From Candidatus Goldiibacteriota bacterium HGW-Goldbacteria-1 (GTDB taxonomy: Bacteria; Oederibacteriota; PGYV01), in NCBI GenBank assembly GCA_002839855.1, contig PGYV01000002.1, positions 90,574-154,573 of the forward strand: a stretch of 64,000 nucleotides of DNA, written 5' to 3'. Below the pieces are notes generated by a model, which was not told the origin of the DNA, made no database searches, and saw nothing but the letters and a program-made list of their open reading frames with translations. This document shows positions 52,212 through 60,910 of this stretch, one piece after another. The first letter of the stretch is position 1. Each line of letters starts with the position of its first letter. A program made the position numbers and the translations under genes.

Positions 52212-53027
52212 ATGCCTTCCGTAAATAAAAAAAAGAAAACTGCAAAGAAAAAAAGCCCTGGAAAACCAACTGTAAAGGAACAGCAGCCTTTACCTAAAAA
52301 AAGTAATGTGGGCTTAATTGCTCTAATTTTACTTTCAGCTGTAATTTTAACCGGTGTACTTATGGCTGTTGACCGTTTTACAGCTTGGGGCAATGATGAA
52401 AAACTTATAGAAAGGGCCCTTGAAGGCGCGGAAAAAAACGCTATTTTTAAAAGGTATCCTGAAGTCATAAAAAAATACCAGTATGTTGTAAACCGCTGGG
52501 ATAATGACGAAAACTATAAAGACCATGTACGGCAGGCAAAACTTGGAATAGCCAAGGCGTACAAGGACAGCCAGCAGTTTATTCCCGCTATTGAAGGGTA
52601 TAAAGATCTTATCGCGGAATATAATACGGAAAAAGGCGATATGTATGCCTGGCTTATGCTGGAACTTGGGGAGTGTTATAACAGTATTCTTAACACCAAT
52701 GACGCGTTAAAGACATACACTGAAATAACAAAACAGTTTCCGGATACGGACTGGTCAGCAGAAGCGGTATTTGGAATAGCGGATGCATACCGTAATAACG
52801 GTGACAATAATAAAGCAATGTATTATTACAATAAGATAGTGGAAAAGTATAAAAAAGGTTTTTTAAGCGCGGAAGCGCTTACAAGCATAGGTAAGATATA
52901 TGAAAGCGACGGGGACGATAAACGCGCGCTGGAAATATATACAAGAGTGGTAAAAGAATACCCTGAAATAGTCACCGAATACGCTAAACTGAGGCAGACT
53001 GTCCTGAATGAACGCGTAAAGAACTGA
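52212..53027 (+). CDS. Inner-membrane-anchored TPR protein (YbgF/BamD-like repeats)
   Basis: 271 residues. A Lys-rich cytoplasmic start (NKKKKTAKKKSPGKP), one helix at about 36-56, then five or six TPR units in the periplasm (QFIPAIEGYKDLIAEYN, DALKTYTEITKQFPDTDWSA with EAVFGIADAYRNNGDNNKAM, KRALEIYTRVVKEYP). This layout resembles YfgM or CpoB-like scaffolds. AAGGGGAACTTG precedes ATG. It lies 5 bases before thiL. Partners unknown. Confidence 0.7.
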   Translation: MPSVNKKKKTAKKKSPGKPTVKEQQPLPKKSNVGLIALILLSAVILTGVLMAVDRFTAWGNDEKLIERALEGAEKNAIFKRYPEVIKKYQYVVNRWDNDENYKDHVRQAKLGIAKAYKDSQQFIPAIEGYKDLIAEYNTEKGDMYAWLMLELGECYNSILNTNDALKTYTEITKQFPDTDWSAEAVFGIADAYRNNGDNNKAMYYYNKIVEKYKKGFLSAEALTSIGKIYESDGDDKRALEIYTRVVKEYPEIVTEYAKLRQTVLNERVKN

Positions 53028-53032
53028 GATTT

Positions 53033-54010
53033 ATGAAGGAATTTAAATTAATTTCCGCGATAAAATCCCAAATAACAGTTAAAGACAGCTCCCTGATAAA
53101 GGGAATAGGCGATGACTGCGCCGTAATTCAGGAAAGCGGCAGAAATTTATTAATTACCACCGATGCCTTTTATGAAAATACCCACTTCAAAAGAAAATAC
53201 TTTACCCCCATACAGATCGGCGCAAAAGCCGCGGCCATAAATATTTCTGATATCTGCGCCATGGGAGGAATTCCCAGATATATGTTTGTAAATATAGGGG
53301 TTCCAAAAAAAGATTCCGGAAATTATGCCGGTTTGATAATGCGCGGCATTCTGGCTTATGCTGAAAATTACGGCGTAGTGCTTGCGGGCGGGGATACAAT
53401 AAAGTCTGATAAGGTTTTTATATCCATAACTTTAATAGGGCAGGCCGATGAAGGTTTTCTTTTAAGGTCAGGCGCGCGCCCCGGCGACAGAATATTTGTA
53501 ACCGGATGCCTTGGCAGCGCCGCAGCGGGGCTGCAGATACTTGAAAAAAAAGGGGATAAAAAGATTAAAGATAATGAATCAGAGCTTGTAAAAAAATTCA
53601 TCTCACCGCAGCCTAAGCTTGAACAGGGCAGGCTTCTTTTAATGTCAAAGTGCGTCTCTTCGTGCATGGATCTGTCAGACGGCTTAATAAGCGATATTTC
53701 AAGGATATGCGAAGAAAGCCGCACAGGCGCGCGGATAGATGCGGACTTACTGCCGGTTTCGCCGTCACTTGCGGCATATGCGGCAAAAACTAAAACAACA
53801 GCCGCAGAATACGCGCTGTACGGCGGCGAAGATTATGAACTTTTGTTTACAGTTCCTGAAAATAAGGTGAAAAAGTTTGCAAAGTTTATGGCGGGCTATG
53901 GTGTTCCTTTTTTTCAGGCAGGAATGATAACGGCAAAAAAAGGTGTTTATGTTAAACGCGGCTCCAAAATAATAAAGGAGACTTATTCAAAGGCATGGAA
54001 TCACTTTTAA
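53033..54010 (+). CDS. thiL: Thiamine-monophosphate kinase ThiL
   Basis: 325 residues. Metal/phosphate-binding blocks are IKGIGDDCAVI (about 22-32), NISDICAMGGIPRYMFV, LAGGDTIKSDKVFISITLIG and CMDLSDGLISDISRI. YALYGGEDYELLFTVP is the family's late motif. It makes thiamine diphosphate from thiamine monophosphate with ATP. No thiamine riboswitch or other thi gene is near. The next gene, tsaE, starts 16 bases inside its end. Confidence 0.95.
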   Translation: MKEFKLISAIKSQITVKDSSLIKGIGDDCAVIQESGRNLLITTDAFYENTHFKRKYFTPIQIGAKAAAINISDICAMGGIPRYMFVNIGVPKKDSGNYAGLIMRGILAYAENYGVVLAGGDTIKSDKVFISITLIGQADEGFLLRSGARPGDRIFVTGCLGSAAAGLQILEKKGDKKIKDNESELVKKFISPQPKLEQGRLLLMSKCVSSCMDLSDGLISDISRICEESRTGARIDADLLPVSPSLAAYAAKTKTTAAEYALYGGEDYELLFTVPENKVKKFAKFMAGYGVPFFQAGMITAKKGVYVKRGSKIIKETYSKAWNHF

Positions 54011-54465
54011 AGGGTTATATAGAAACTGAAAAACATGAAACAGCATCAGCCGCAGCTACTGTTAAACTTGCAAAAAAATACGCGCAGCGGCTTGCTGAAA
54101 ATGACGTGGTGGCGTTATCCGGGGAACTTGGCGCGGGCAAAACCCATTTTATTAAGGGTGTTGCTTCATTCTTTGGCGCTGACGGTAAAGCGGTTATAAG
54201 CCCCACTTTTAACATAATGAAAGAATACTACGGCACCACGATGAAGATATACCATTTTGACCTGTACAGGCTGGAAAACCACGCGGAACTTGAACGGATA
54301 GGGTTCAGGGATTACACGGCGGATGAAGGGGCTATCTGCGTGGCAGAGTGGCCCGAAAAAGTGATGCAGATTGCCGGTATCTATGACCATATAGTGAAAA
54401 TTAACCATAAGGGCGGAAATAAAAGAGAGATAATCTTTTATGAGAAAAAAGGCGGAAAAAAATAA
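53995..54465 (+). CDS. tsaE: tRNA threonylcarbamoyladenosine ATPase TsaE
   Basis: 156 residues. Walker A GELGAGKTHFIKG at residues 43-55; SPTFNIMKEYYG and YHFDLYRLENHAELERIGF follow, with VAEWPEKV as the late motif. TsaE drives the TsaB-TsaD complex that makes t6A37 in tRNAs. ATG 53995 lies within the thiL end and the stop shares a base with tsaB's start (TAATG), so all three are coupled. Confidence 0.95.
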   Translation: MESLLKGYIETEKHETASAAATVKLAKKYAQRLAENDVVALSGELGAGKTHFIKGVASFFGADGKAVISPTFNIMKEYYGTTMKIYHFDLYRLENHAELERIGFRDYTADEGAICVAEWPEKVMQIAGIYDHIVKINHKGGNKREIIFYEKKGGKK

Positions 54466-55130
54466 TGAAGTCACTGCTTCTGGACACATCCACCAAAGAA
54501 ATTGGCATAGGCGTATTTGAAAACCGAAACTGCCTTTATGAAAGTTATATTGAAGGCGAGAAGCGTTACAACGCCGTCATAATGGGGATGATAGACAAAG
54601 CGTTAAAAAAGATAAAATTAAAGCCGGATGAAATTGACGTATATGGTTCCACGCTTGGGCCCGGTTCTTTTACGGGGATACGGGTGGGTATGGCTGTGGC
54701 AAAGGGCTTGGCTGACGGAAGCGGCGCGGCTTTTTTTGGCGCTGCAACGCTTGATGTTCTTGCCTATACGGGAGAAGGCTCGGGCGCAAAAAAAGTGTCA
54801 TTGCTGGACGCAAGGCGCAATGAGGTTTATATGGGTGTTTATAAAAAAGGCACCGTGGAATATGAACTGACCGCTAAGGAAAATATTGAGAAAGAAATAA
54901 AAGGTATATGTGATATTTATATTTTAGAGAGGGACATAAAACTGCTTGAAATAGCAGCGGAGAATAATAAAGGCAAAACCGTTATTATGGAACATATAAA
55001 CATACAGTCATTAAATAACCTTTTAATGGATAATAAAAAACAGGCTTCCAGGCAGGCGGTATATTCCGCAGCGCCGCTGTACATACGCCAGTCAGACGCG
55101 GAAATTCACGTAAAAAAGGGGAAAAAATAA
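54465..55130 (+). CDS. tsaB: tRNA threonylcarbamoyladenosine biosynthesis protein TsaB
   Basis: 221 residues. The N-terminal LLLDTSTKEIGIGVFE and the block GSTLGPGSFTGIRVGMAVAK (about 61-80) are the TsaB hallmarks. The middle LDARRNEVYMGVYK is also usual. TsaB is the non-catalytic partner of TsaD. Overlaps tsaE by one base and is followed by a membrane gene with the same overlap. TsaD is not in the window. Confidence 0.95.
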   Translation: MKSLLLDTSTKEIGIGVFENRNCLYESYIEGEKRYNAVIMGMIDKALKKIKLKPDEIDVYGSTLGPGSFTGIRVGMAVAKGLADGSGAAFFGAATLDVLAYTGEGSGAKKVSLLDARRNEVYMGVYKKGTVEYELTAKENIEKEIKGICDIYILERDIKLLEIAAENNKGKTVIMEHINIQSLNNLLMDNKKQASRQAVYSAAPLYIRQSDAEIHVKKGKK

Positions 55131-55597
55131 TGGGAAAGATACGTCTTATGATTAAGTCGGCAATGGCGGCAGGGCTTATAATTGCCGCGATAGAGGTAAT
55201 TCTGTATATGGTGTATAAGGACGCGATAGCCACCGGTTTTCCGGGTTTCCCCAAGGATACGGACAGGGTGTTAACTCCGGTATGGCTTGCTGTAATTAAC
55301 ATTATTTTTGCTTTTGCGGCTGTGCTTGTCTTTCAGACGGTAAATAAGGCCCTTCCAGGAGGTTTTTTAAGGAAAGGGCTGAATTTTTCTTTCATATTGA
55401 TACTTTTAAGGGTTATTCCGGAAGCCGGATATTTTTACGCGGCATACGGATTTTCGGATAAAAGGGCTTTCTTAATAATACTTCTGCACTGCGCTTTTTC
55501 TTTAATTATAGGTTTTGTATTTTCAGGAAGTTATGAAGAGTTTGGTTTTAAGTCGGAAAAAAATGTTTCCAATACGGAGGATAGTAATGAAAATTAA
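55130..55597 (+). CDS. Hypothetical four-helix membrane protein
   Basis: 155 residues with helices at about 8-28, 55-75, 84-103 and 113-135. The C-terminus is polar (SEKNVSNTEDSNEN). No family recognised. Starts on the last base of tsaB (TAATG) and overlaps the start of the next exported protein, so it is co-translated in this operon. Possibly involved in envelope maintenance by context only. Confidence 0.6.
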   Translation: MGKIRLMIKSAMAAGLIIAAIEVILYMVYKDAIATGFPGFPKDTDRVLTPVWLAVINIIFAFAAVLVFQTVNKALPGGFLRKGLNFSFILILLRVIPEAGYFYAAYGFSDKRAFLIILLHCAFSLIIGFVFSGSYEEFGFKSEKNVSNTEDSNEN

Positions 55598-56336
55598 ACT
55601 GATTACATGCGCGTTTTTAATTTTAACTTTTTCTGCCGGGGCATATGCTGATACCACATCCGCGCAGACAGCACCGGAAGAGCCTGCTGAAAAGATATTT
55701 ATGCAGGTGGGGGCTTTGGAAAAAAAAGACGGTGAAAAATATATTTTAAGAAAGAAATCCGGAGAACTGGAATTTTATCTTGATGAAAACACTTTAATGT
55801 ATTCAACTGAAAATGCGGGGCCTGCAGATTTAAAGGAAGGCCAGCTTGTTCTTGTAAAAGGCGCAAGAAATGCAAATGCCATGCTGGCTTCCACTGTACA
55901 GGTGTATAATAGCTGGGATATTTACAGTTCTACAAAAGATAATCAAACAGACGCGGGCCAAAATCTGCTTTCGGGTTTTTTAAAAGGAACGGTAGTGCGC
56001 CCTAAAAGTGAAGCCGATGAATACGAGTACCTTCAGAATAAATACCTTACGCAAAAAATGCAGAATGACGCGGCGCTGGAACAGGAAGCCGAGGCACAGG
56101 GTGATAAAGTAACCGTTGAACCTAAGATTGATTATATAAGGCCGTTTTATATTAAAACAGCGGATAAAAAAGTGTATATGGTATTGTGCGATGGTTCCAC
56201 GCGGTTTACTTTAACTGACAAAAAAACAAAAGAAGACATGAAGCCGGGAGACAGGCTGAAACTATATTTTAATAAACGTATTACGATAAGGTATAAAAGC
56301 TATCCGGTTAAGATAGTCATTGAAAAGGCTAAGTAA
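55587..56336 (+). CDS. Exported protein of unknown function
   Basis: 249 residues from ATG 55587, preferred over an upstream in-frame ATG because CGGAGG lies six bases before it and a clear signal peptide (MKIKLITCAFLILTFSAGAY) begins there. Two beta-rich halves: residues about 40-110 (KKDGEKYILRKKSGELEFYL, then DLKEGQLVLVKG) and 175-248 (DKKVYMVLCDGSTRFTLTD, then MKPGDRLKLYFNKR). Both read like small barrel (OB- or DUF5666-like) units. Its stop codon lies in the first unit of the heptamer array. Confidence 0.55.
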   Translation: MKIKLITCAFLILTFSAGAYADTTSAQTAPEEPAEKIFMQVGALEKKDGEKYILRKKSGELEFYLDENTLMYSTENAGPADLKEGQLVLVKGARNANAMLASTVQVYNSWDIYSSTKDNQTDAGQNLLSGFLKGTVVRPKSEADEYEYLQNKYLTQKMQNDAALEQEAEAQGDKVTVEPKIDYIRPFYIKTADKKVYMVLCDGSTRFTLTDKKTKEDMKPGDRLKLYFNKRITIRYKSYPVKIVIEKAK

Positions 56337-56671
56337 CAGCTGACAAGTAACAGGTAACAGGTAACAAGTGACAAGTAACAAGTAACAAGTAACAAGTAAC
56401 AAGTAACAAGTAACAAGTAACAAGTAACAGGTAACAGGTAACAGGTTAGTTGTTAGTTGTTAGTTGTTAGTTGTCAGTTGTCAGTTGTCAGTTGTCAGTT
56501 GTCAGTTGTCAGTTGTCAGTTGTCAGTTGTCAGTTGTCAGTTGTCAGTTGTCAGCTGTCAGCTGTCAGCTGTCAGTTGTCAGTTGTCAGCTGTCAGTTGT
56601 CAGTTGTAAGTTGTAAGTTGTCAGTTGTAAGTTGTTAGTTGTTAGCTGTAAGTTGTTAGCTGTAAGTTGTC
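56337..56671. repeat. Large two-part heptamer array (AAGTAAC then GTTGTCA), about 47 units
   Basis: First part, about 56341-56446: roughly 15 units of AAGTAAC with AGGTAAC variants. Second part, about 56445-56668: roughly 32 units of GTTGTCA with GTTGTTA, GCTGTCA and GTTGTAA variants. The second part is close to the reverse complement of TGACAAC-type units at the very start of the first, so the locus may fold back on itself. The gap to 56780 after the array is AT-rich with nothing else recognised. No spacers exist, so this is not a CRISPR array. Confidence 0.9.
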
Positions 56672-56780
56672 TCTTGGCGGAACACCGGTTTTGCCAAATG
56701 AAACGAAAGCGTTATTATATTCGTAATTTTGTCGGTTTTTCTCATTATGAAACTAAAATGGTTAATCCTTTAAAAACCTA

Positions 56781-56808
56781 TTGAAAATATCCCTTATTAG
56801 CTTATAAT
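56781..56808 (+). promoter_or_regulatory. Sigma-70-type promoter for the YggS-proC operon
   Basis: TTGAAA (56781-56786), 16-base spacer, TATAAT (56803-56808), 47 bases before the start codon at 56855. Confidence 0.65.
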
Positions 56809-56854
56809 ACTAACTAATACAAAATCCTTATTAAAAAGGTATGCAAACTTCATT

Positions 56855-57544
56855 ATGGAACAAAAAAGTCAGATTAAAGACAATATTGAAAGTATTTTGA
56901 AGCGTATAAGAGCCATAAATAATGATGCTTTGCTTGTAGCTGTATCAAAAACGTTCTCTACAGATGATATTGAAGAAGCGGTTAAAGCAGGGATTAAGGT
57001 TTTTGGAGAAAGCAAGATTCAGGAAACTGAAGAAAAGCAGAAAGTTTTAAATGAAAAATATAAAGATCTTTCCTGGTTTATGATAGGGCACCTGCAGACA
57101 AACAAAGTAAACAAAGCAGTTTCAATTTTTAATATGATACAGTCTGTTGACAGTTTAAAACTTGCGGAAAAGATTAATTCAGCGTGCCTGAAAGAAGGAA
57201 AAGTTTTACAGTGCCTTCTGGAAATTAAAGTTTCGCCCGAAGAGACAAAGTTTGGAATTTCGCCTGTTGAAGCATTTGAAGTTTATAATAGGATAAAAGA
57301 AATGCAGGGAATAAAACCGGCTGGAATAATGGCTATGGCGCCTTATTCTGATAACGCGGAAGATTCAAGAATTTATTTTAAACGCGCCAGGAAAGTTTTT
57401 GATGAAATAAAAAAAGACGCGCCTGCTGATTTTGGGTGGCTTTCAATGGGAATGTCGCATGATTTTGAAATTGCGCTGCAGGAAGGCGCTAACATGGTAA
57501 GAGTCGGCACGTCTCTTTTCGGTAAAAGAAATTACACTAAATAA
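56855..57544 (+). CDS. YggS/PLPBP-family pyridoxal-phosphate homeostasis protein
   Basis: 229 residues, normal length. The PLP lysine is Lys32 in LLVAVSKTFS. FGESKIQETEEK and WFMIGHLQTNKVNKAV follow, then LEIKVSPEETKFGISP and the phosphate-binding WLSMGMSHDFEIALQEGANM with VRVGTSLFG. It buffers free PLP and affects amino-acid pools. It heads an operon with proC, the typical bacterial neighbour. Confidence 0.93.
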   Translation: MEQKSQIKDNIESILKRIRAINNDALLVAVSKTFSTDDIEEAVKAGIKVFGESKIQETEEKQKVLNEKYKDLSWFMIGHLQTNKVNKAVSIFNMIQSVDSLKLAEKINSACLKEGKVLQCLLEIKVSPEETKFGISPVEAFEVYNRIKEMQGIKPAGIMAMAPYSDNAEDSRIYFKRARKVFDEIKKDAPADFGWLSMGMSHDFEIALQEGANMVRVGTSLFGKRNYTK

Positions 57545-57556
57545 TAGAGAGGCAAA

Positions 57557-58366
57557 ATGAGAAAGACAAGAATAGGATTCATAGGGTCCGGAAATATGGC
57601 AAAGGCTATCATGAAAGGCCTTGTGTCATCAAAAATGAAAACCTCAGTTGAACTTACTGCATATGACACAGACTCTTTGGCGCTTGCGTCCGTAAAAAAA
57701 TTATTTAAGGCTAAACCTGCCGCGTCAAATCAGGCGCTTGTTAAAGAATGTGATGTCATTTTTCTTGCCATAAAACCGCAGGTTTATGCGGATATATTAT
57801 CACCTTTAAAGCCGGATTTTACCGCGGGCAAATTAATAATCAGTATTATGGCCGGTTTATCCGTTAAAAAGATACAGGCTGTCACAGGCAAAGTGCCTGT
57901 GGTAAGGGTAATGCCAAACATGCCGGCGCTTGTGGGCGAAGGCGCGTGCGGGTACTGCGCGTCCAAAGAAGCTTCAAAAAAACAGATGCTTCTTGCGGAA
58001 ACAATACTGGATACTTTTAACAGAATAAAAATTTTATTACCCGAAAAACAGCTTGATACAGTGACGGCAATAAGCGGAAGCGGGCCGGCATATTTTTTCT
58101 ATTTTGCGGAAGCGGTAATGGAAGCGTCAAAAGAACTTGGGTTTGATATTAAGGATGCAAAAAAACTTATCGCGCAGACAATGATAGGTGCGGGGCAGGT
58201 TATGCTGGAATCTGAGGATACACCAGAAGTGTTAAGGCAAAAGGTGACATCCAAAGGCGGCACCACACAGAAGGCCATTGAAACAATGGAAAAAAGCGGC
58301 ATGAAAAACATTATTAAGGACGCCATCAAGGCTGCAAAAAATCGTTCGGAGGAACTTGGCAAATGA
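57557..58366 (+). CDS. proC: Pyrroline-5-carboxylate reductase ProC
   Basis: 269 residues. NADPH-binding start RIGFIGSGNMAKAIMKGL, then VIFLAIKPQVY, VRVMPNMPALVGEGACGY and the substrate block AISGSGPAYFFYFAEA. LRQKVTSKGGTTQKAIETM is the family's closing motif. It makes proline in the last step of its pathway. GAGAGGC precedes ATG. yggT overlaps its stop (ATGA). Confidence 0.96.
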   Translation: MRKTRIGFIGSGNMAKAIMKGLVSSKMKTSVELTAYDTDSLALASVKKLFKAKPAASNQALVKECDVIFLAIKPQVYADILSPLKPDFTAGKLIISIMAGLSVKKIQAVTGKVPVVRVMPNMPALVGEGACGYCASKEASKKQMLLAETILDTFNRIKILLPEKQLDTVTAISGSGPAYFFYFAEAVMEASKELGFDIKDAKKLIAQTMIGAGQVMLESEDTPEVLRQKVTSKGGTTQKAIETMEKSGMKNIIKDAIKAAKNRSEELGK

Positions 58367-58659
58367 CAACTTTTCAGTTTGCGGCAGGAATAATAATTGG
58401 ACTGGCTAATGCCTACATGATACTGGTTTTTCTGCGCGCGGCAGGCACTTGGCTGCCTTATGACGCACAGGTGAAATTCAGGTCTGTTTTTAAATTAATA
58501 GGCTCTATTACAGACCCGCTGCTTAATTTTATAAAAAGGTTTTTTCCTGCGCAGGTGGGAAATATGGATATAAGCCCTGTTATCGCGATACTTCTTATTT
58601 ACATAGCAAGAAAGGCGCTTTTAATCCTTGCTTCAAAACTGCTGCTTCCGGGAGTTTAA
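58363..58659 (+). CDS. YggT family membrane protein
   Basis: 98 residues with membrane helices at about 5-25 and 68-90. The family core is LRAAGTWLPYDAQVKF and SITDPLLNFIKRFFP, both in the loop between helices. Its place between proC and a DUF167 gene matches the known yggS-proC-yggT-yggU order. Function is linked to division or osmotic tolerance in other bacteria, not settled. Shares bases with both neighbours. Confidence 0.9.
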   Translation: MTTFQFAAGIIIGLANAYMILVFLRAAGTWLPYDAQVKFRSVFKLIGSITDPLLNFIKRFFPAQVGNMDISPVIAILLIYIARKALLILASKLLLPGV

Positions 58660-58943
58660 TGATAAAAATAACACAGGCGGGCAGCGGTTTTGTTATAAAC
58701 GTTAAAGCGGTGCCTAATGCCAGAAAAACGCAGCTGGCAGGCGAATACAACGGCGCTTTGAAAGTGAAAGTGGCGGCGGTCCCCGAAGACGGAAAGGCAA
58801 ATGATGAAATTGTGGATTATTTCTCGGATGTGTTTGACATAAATAAGTCGCATATTGAAATTGTAAAAGGATTTAAAAGCCGGCACAAGGTAATAAAGTT
58901 AACCGGCGTTGAGGAAGACAAACTTAAAAAAATTCTGGCTTAA
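58659..58943 (+). CDS. DUF167 (YggU) family protein
   Basis: 94 residues. Conserved NVKAVPNARKTQLAGEYNG (VxPxAxxxxxxG type), LKVKVAAVPEDGKANDEIVD and IEIVKGFKSRHKVIKLTG, all DUF167 features. A small alpha/beta protein of unknown role that nearly always travels with yggT. Start shares the last base of the yggT stop. Confidence 0.93.
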   Translation: MIKITQAGSGFVINVKAVPNARKTQLAGEYNGALKVKVAAVPEDGKANDEIVDYFSDVFDINKSHIEIVKGFKSRHKVIKLTGVEEDKLKKILA

Positions 58944-58982
58944 CGCGCTGTCTGCCGCGCAAAACGATACCCGGAGGCTATA

Positions 58983-59804
58983 ATGTCAGATTTAAAAAAA
59001 CAGATAGACAAAGCCGTAAAGAAGATAAATACCGTATCTAAAAACTTTTCACCTAAAGTCGGCATAATACTTGGAACGGGCCTTGGAGCCCTTGCCAAAG
59101 AAATAAAAGAACACTGTGTAATTGATTATAAGGACATTCCCGGTTTTCAGCAGTCAACAGCAGAGTCGCATTCCGGAAAACTTGTTCTGGGAGAATTGGG
59201 CGGAAAAAATGTTGTTGCAATGTCAGGCCGCTTTCACAGGTATGAAGGGTACACCATGCAGCAGATAACTTTTCCGGTGCGTGTTATGAAAGCGATGGGA
59301 GTTACGCACCTTTTAATTTCCAACGCGTGCGGCGGAATGAATCCCAAATTAAAAGGCGGTTCAATTTCAATTATAGAAGACCACATTAATTTTATGGGAG
59401 ATAACCCTTTGGTAGGGCCTAATGACAATGAACTTGGCGTACGCTGGCCGGACATGCTTTCGCCGTATTCGGCGGAATTAATTAAACTTGCGGAAAATGC
59501 CGCAAAAGAAAACGGCATTCAGATTCACAAAGGCGTTTACGTGGCTGTACTGGGTCCGTGTTTTGAAACCAGGGCTGAATACAGAATGTTTATGAAATTC
59601 GGCGACATGGTGGGAATGTCAACGGTTCCGGAAGTGATTGTGGGAGTACACGCCGGGCTTAAGATACTTGGCATATCGGTAGTGACAGATGAATGTAATC
59701 CTGACCAGCTTGAACCGACTGATATAGCCAAAATTCTTGCAAACGCCGCAGAGGCAGAACCCAAGCTTACTAAAATTATGAAAGAAGTTATAGCAAAGAT
59801 ATAA
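58983..59804 (+). CDS. Purine nucleoside phosphorylase family I (PNP, possibly MTA-accepting)
   Basis: 273 residues. PNP-I blocks: GIILGTGLGALAKEI, ESHSGKLVLGE, SGRFHRYEGYTMQQITFPVR, NACGGMNPKLKGGS and MVGMSTVPEVIVG. The base-binding Glu is in GPCFETRAEYR. The second base contact, Asn in human PNP (ITN), is Asp here (VTDECNP). An Asp at this place favours 6-amino purines such as adenosine in studied mutants and is found in methylthioadenosine phosphorylases. Since mtnA follows 42 bases later, the enzyme may process methylthioadenosine. It could also be an ordinary PNP of the VTDEC subgroup. Confidence 0.88.
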   Translation: MSDLKKQIDKAVKKINTVSKNFSPKVGIILGTGLGALAKEIKEHCVIDYKDIPGFQQSTAESHSGKLVLGELGGKNVVAMSGRFHRYEGYTMQQITFPVRVMKAMGVTHLLISNACGGMNPKLKGGSISIIEDHINFMGDNPLVGPNDNELGVRWPDMLSPYSAELIKLAENAAKENGIQIHKGVYVAVLGPCFETRAEYRMFMKFGDMVGMSTVPEVIVGVHAGLKILGISVVTDECNPDQLEPTDIAKILANAAEAEPKLTKIMKEVIAKI

Positions 59805-59845
59805 TAAGCCTAAAAAGGCTGAAAATGGTTTTAAGGGAGGCGCAG

Positions 59846-60910
59846 ATGAAAGAGACAAGCCCGGTAGAATGGAAGAATGGAACTCTTAAGGTTCTTGATC
59901 AGACGCTTTTACCGCATACAATAAAGTACATCTTATGCAAAAATTCAAAAGAGACAGGTAAGGCAATTGTGGATATGAAATTAAGGGGGGCGCCATTAAT
60001 AGGCATAGCCGCGGCTTTTGGAATGGCTATGGATATTAAAAAAAGCAAGGCTAAAACTTATGAAAAACTAAAAAAAGAGATGAAGGCAAGCGGCGATTTT
60101 CTGGTTAAGACCAGGCCGACCGCGATTAACCTTAAGTGGGCTATAACAAGAATGCTTGCTTTTGCCGAAGCCAACAGGGAAAGGCGTGTTCAAAGTTTAA
60201 AAGAACTGCTTGTAAATGAGGCGGTAAGAATATTCAAGGAAGACCTGGATAACAATAAACTTATAGGAAAAATAGGCGCGGAATTGATAAGGCCCAAAGA
60301 CAGGATATTAACACACTGTAATGCGGGGGGGCTTGCAACGGCAGGATATGGCACGGCGCTTGGCGTTATAAGGGCGGCATCAGCGCAGAAGAAAAAGGTT
60401 TCGGTATATGTGGATGAAACAAGGCCGTATCTTCAGGGCGCAAGGCTTACCACGTTTGAACTTGCGGAAATGGGAGTGGATCACCACCTTATTACGGACA
60501 ACATGGCAGGGTATTTTATAAGCAATAAACTTGTGGATGTAATTATAGTAGGCGCGGACAGGATAGCGGCCAACGGCGATACCGCCAACAAGATAGGAAC
60601 GTATACGCTTGCGGTGCTTGCGCATGTAAATAATATTCCGTTTTATGTGGCTGCACCTTCTTCCACGATGGATTTTTCCATAAAGTCAGGGGCGGAAATA
60701 CCGATAGAGATGAGGGGTGAAAAAGAGGTAACAGAGATTTTTGGCAAACAGATTGCCCATAAAAAGACAAAAGCGCTGCACCCGGCATTTGATGTGACGC
60801 CGGCAAGGTTTATAAGCGCCATTATCACCGAAAAAGGCATAATAAGGGCGCCTTTTGAGGCTAACCTTGATAAGGTAATTTTAAACAGGGATATTGTCGC
60901 AAAACTATGA
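59846..60910 (+). CDS. mtnA: S-methyl-5-thioribose-1-phosphate isomerase MtnA
   Basis: 354 residues from ATG 59846 with GGGAGG five bases before it; an in-frame ATG at 59825 has no such site. Signature blocks are KLRGAPLIGIAAAFG, THCNAGGLATAGYGTALG (catalytic Cys), VDETRPYLQGARLTTFEL, and IIVGADRIAANGDTANKIGT (catalytic Asp). It turns methylthioribose-1-phosphate into the ribulose form in methionine salvage. A putative first-step phosphorylase lies just upstream; the later pathway genes are absent here. Confidence 0.95.
   Translation: MKETSPVEWKNGTLKVLDQTLLPHTIKYILCKNSKETGKAIVDMKLRGAPLIGIAAAFGMAMDIKKSKAKTYEKLKKEMKASGDFLVKTRPTAINLKWAITRMLAFAEANRERRVQSLKELLVNEAVRIFKEDLDNNKLIGKIGAELIRPKDRILTHCNAGGLATAGYGTALGVIRAASAQKKKVSVYVDETRPYLQGARLTTFELAEMGVDHHLITDNMAGYFISNKLVDVIIVGADRIAANGDTANKIGTYTLAVLAHVNNIPFYVAAPSSTMDFSIKSGAEIPIEMRGEKEVTEIFGKQIAHKKTKALHPAFDVTPARFISAIITEKGIIRAPFEANLDKVILNRDIVAKL

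Noticed and set aside
53000..53033. Thiamine riboswitch before thiL
   Set aside because: thiL follows the TPR gene by five bases within an operon, and there is no room for a THI element.
56341..56668. Possible CRISPR array
   Set aside because: The unit is only 7 bases, repeated head to tail with no unique spacers, and no cas gene is present in the window.
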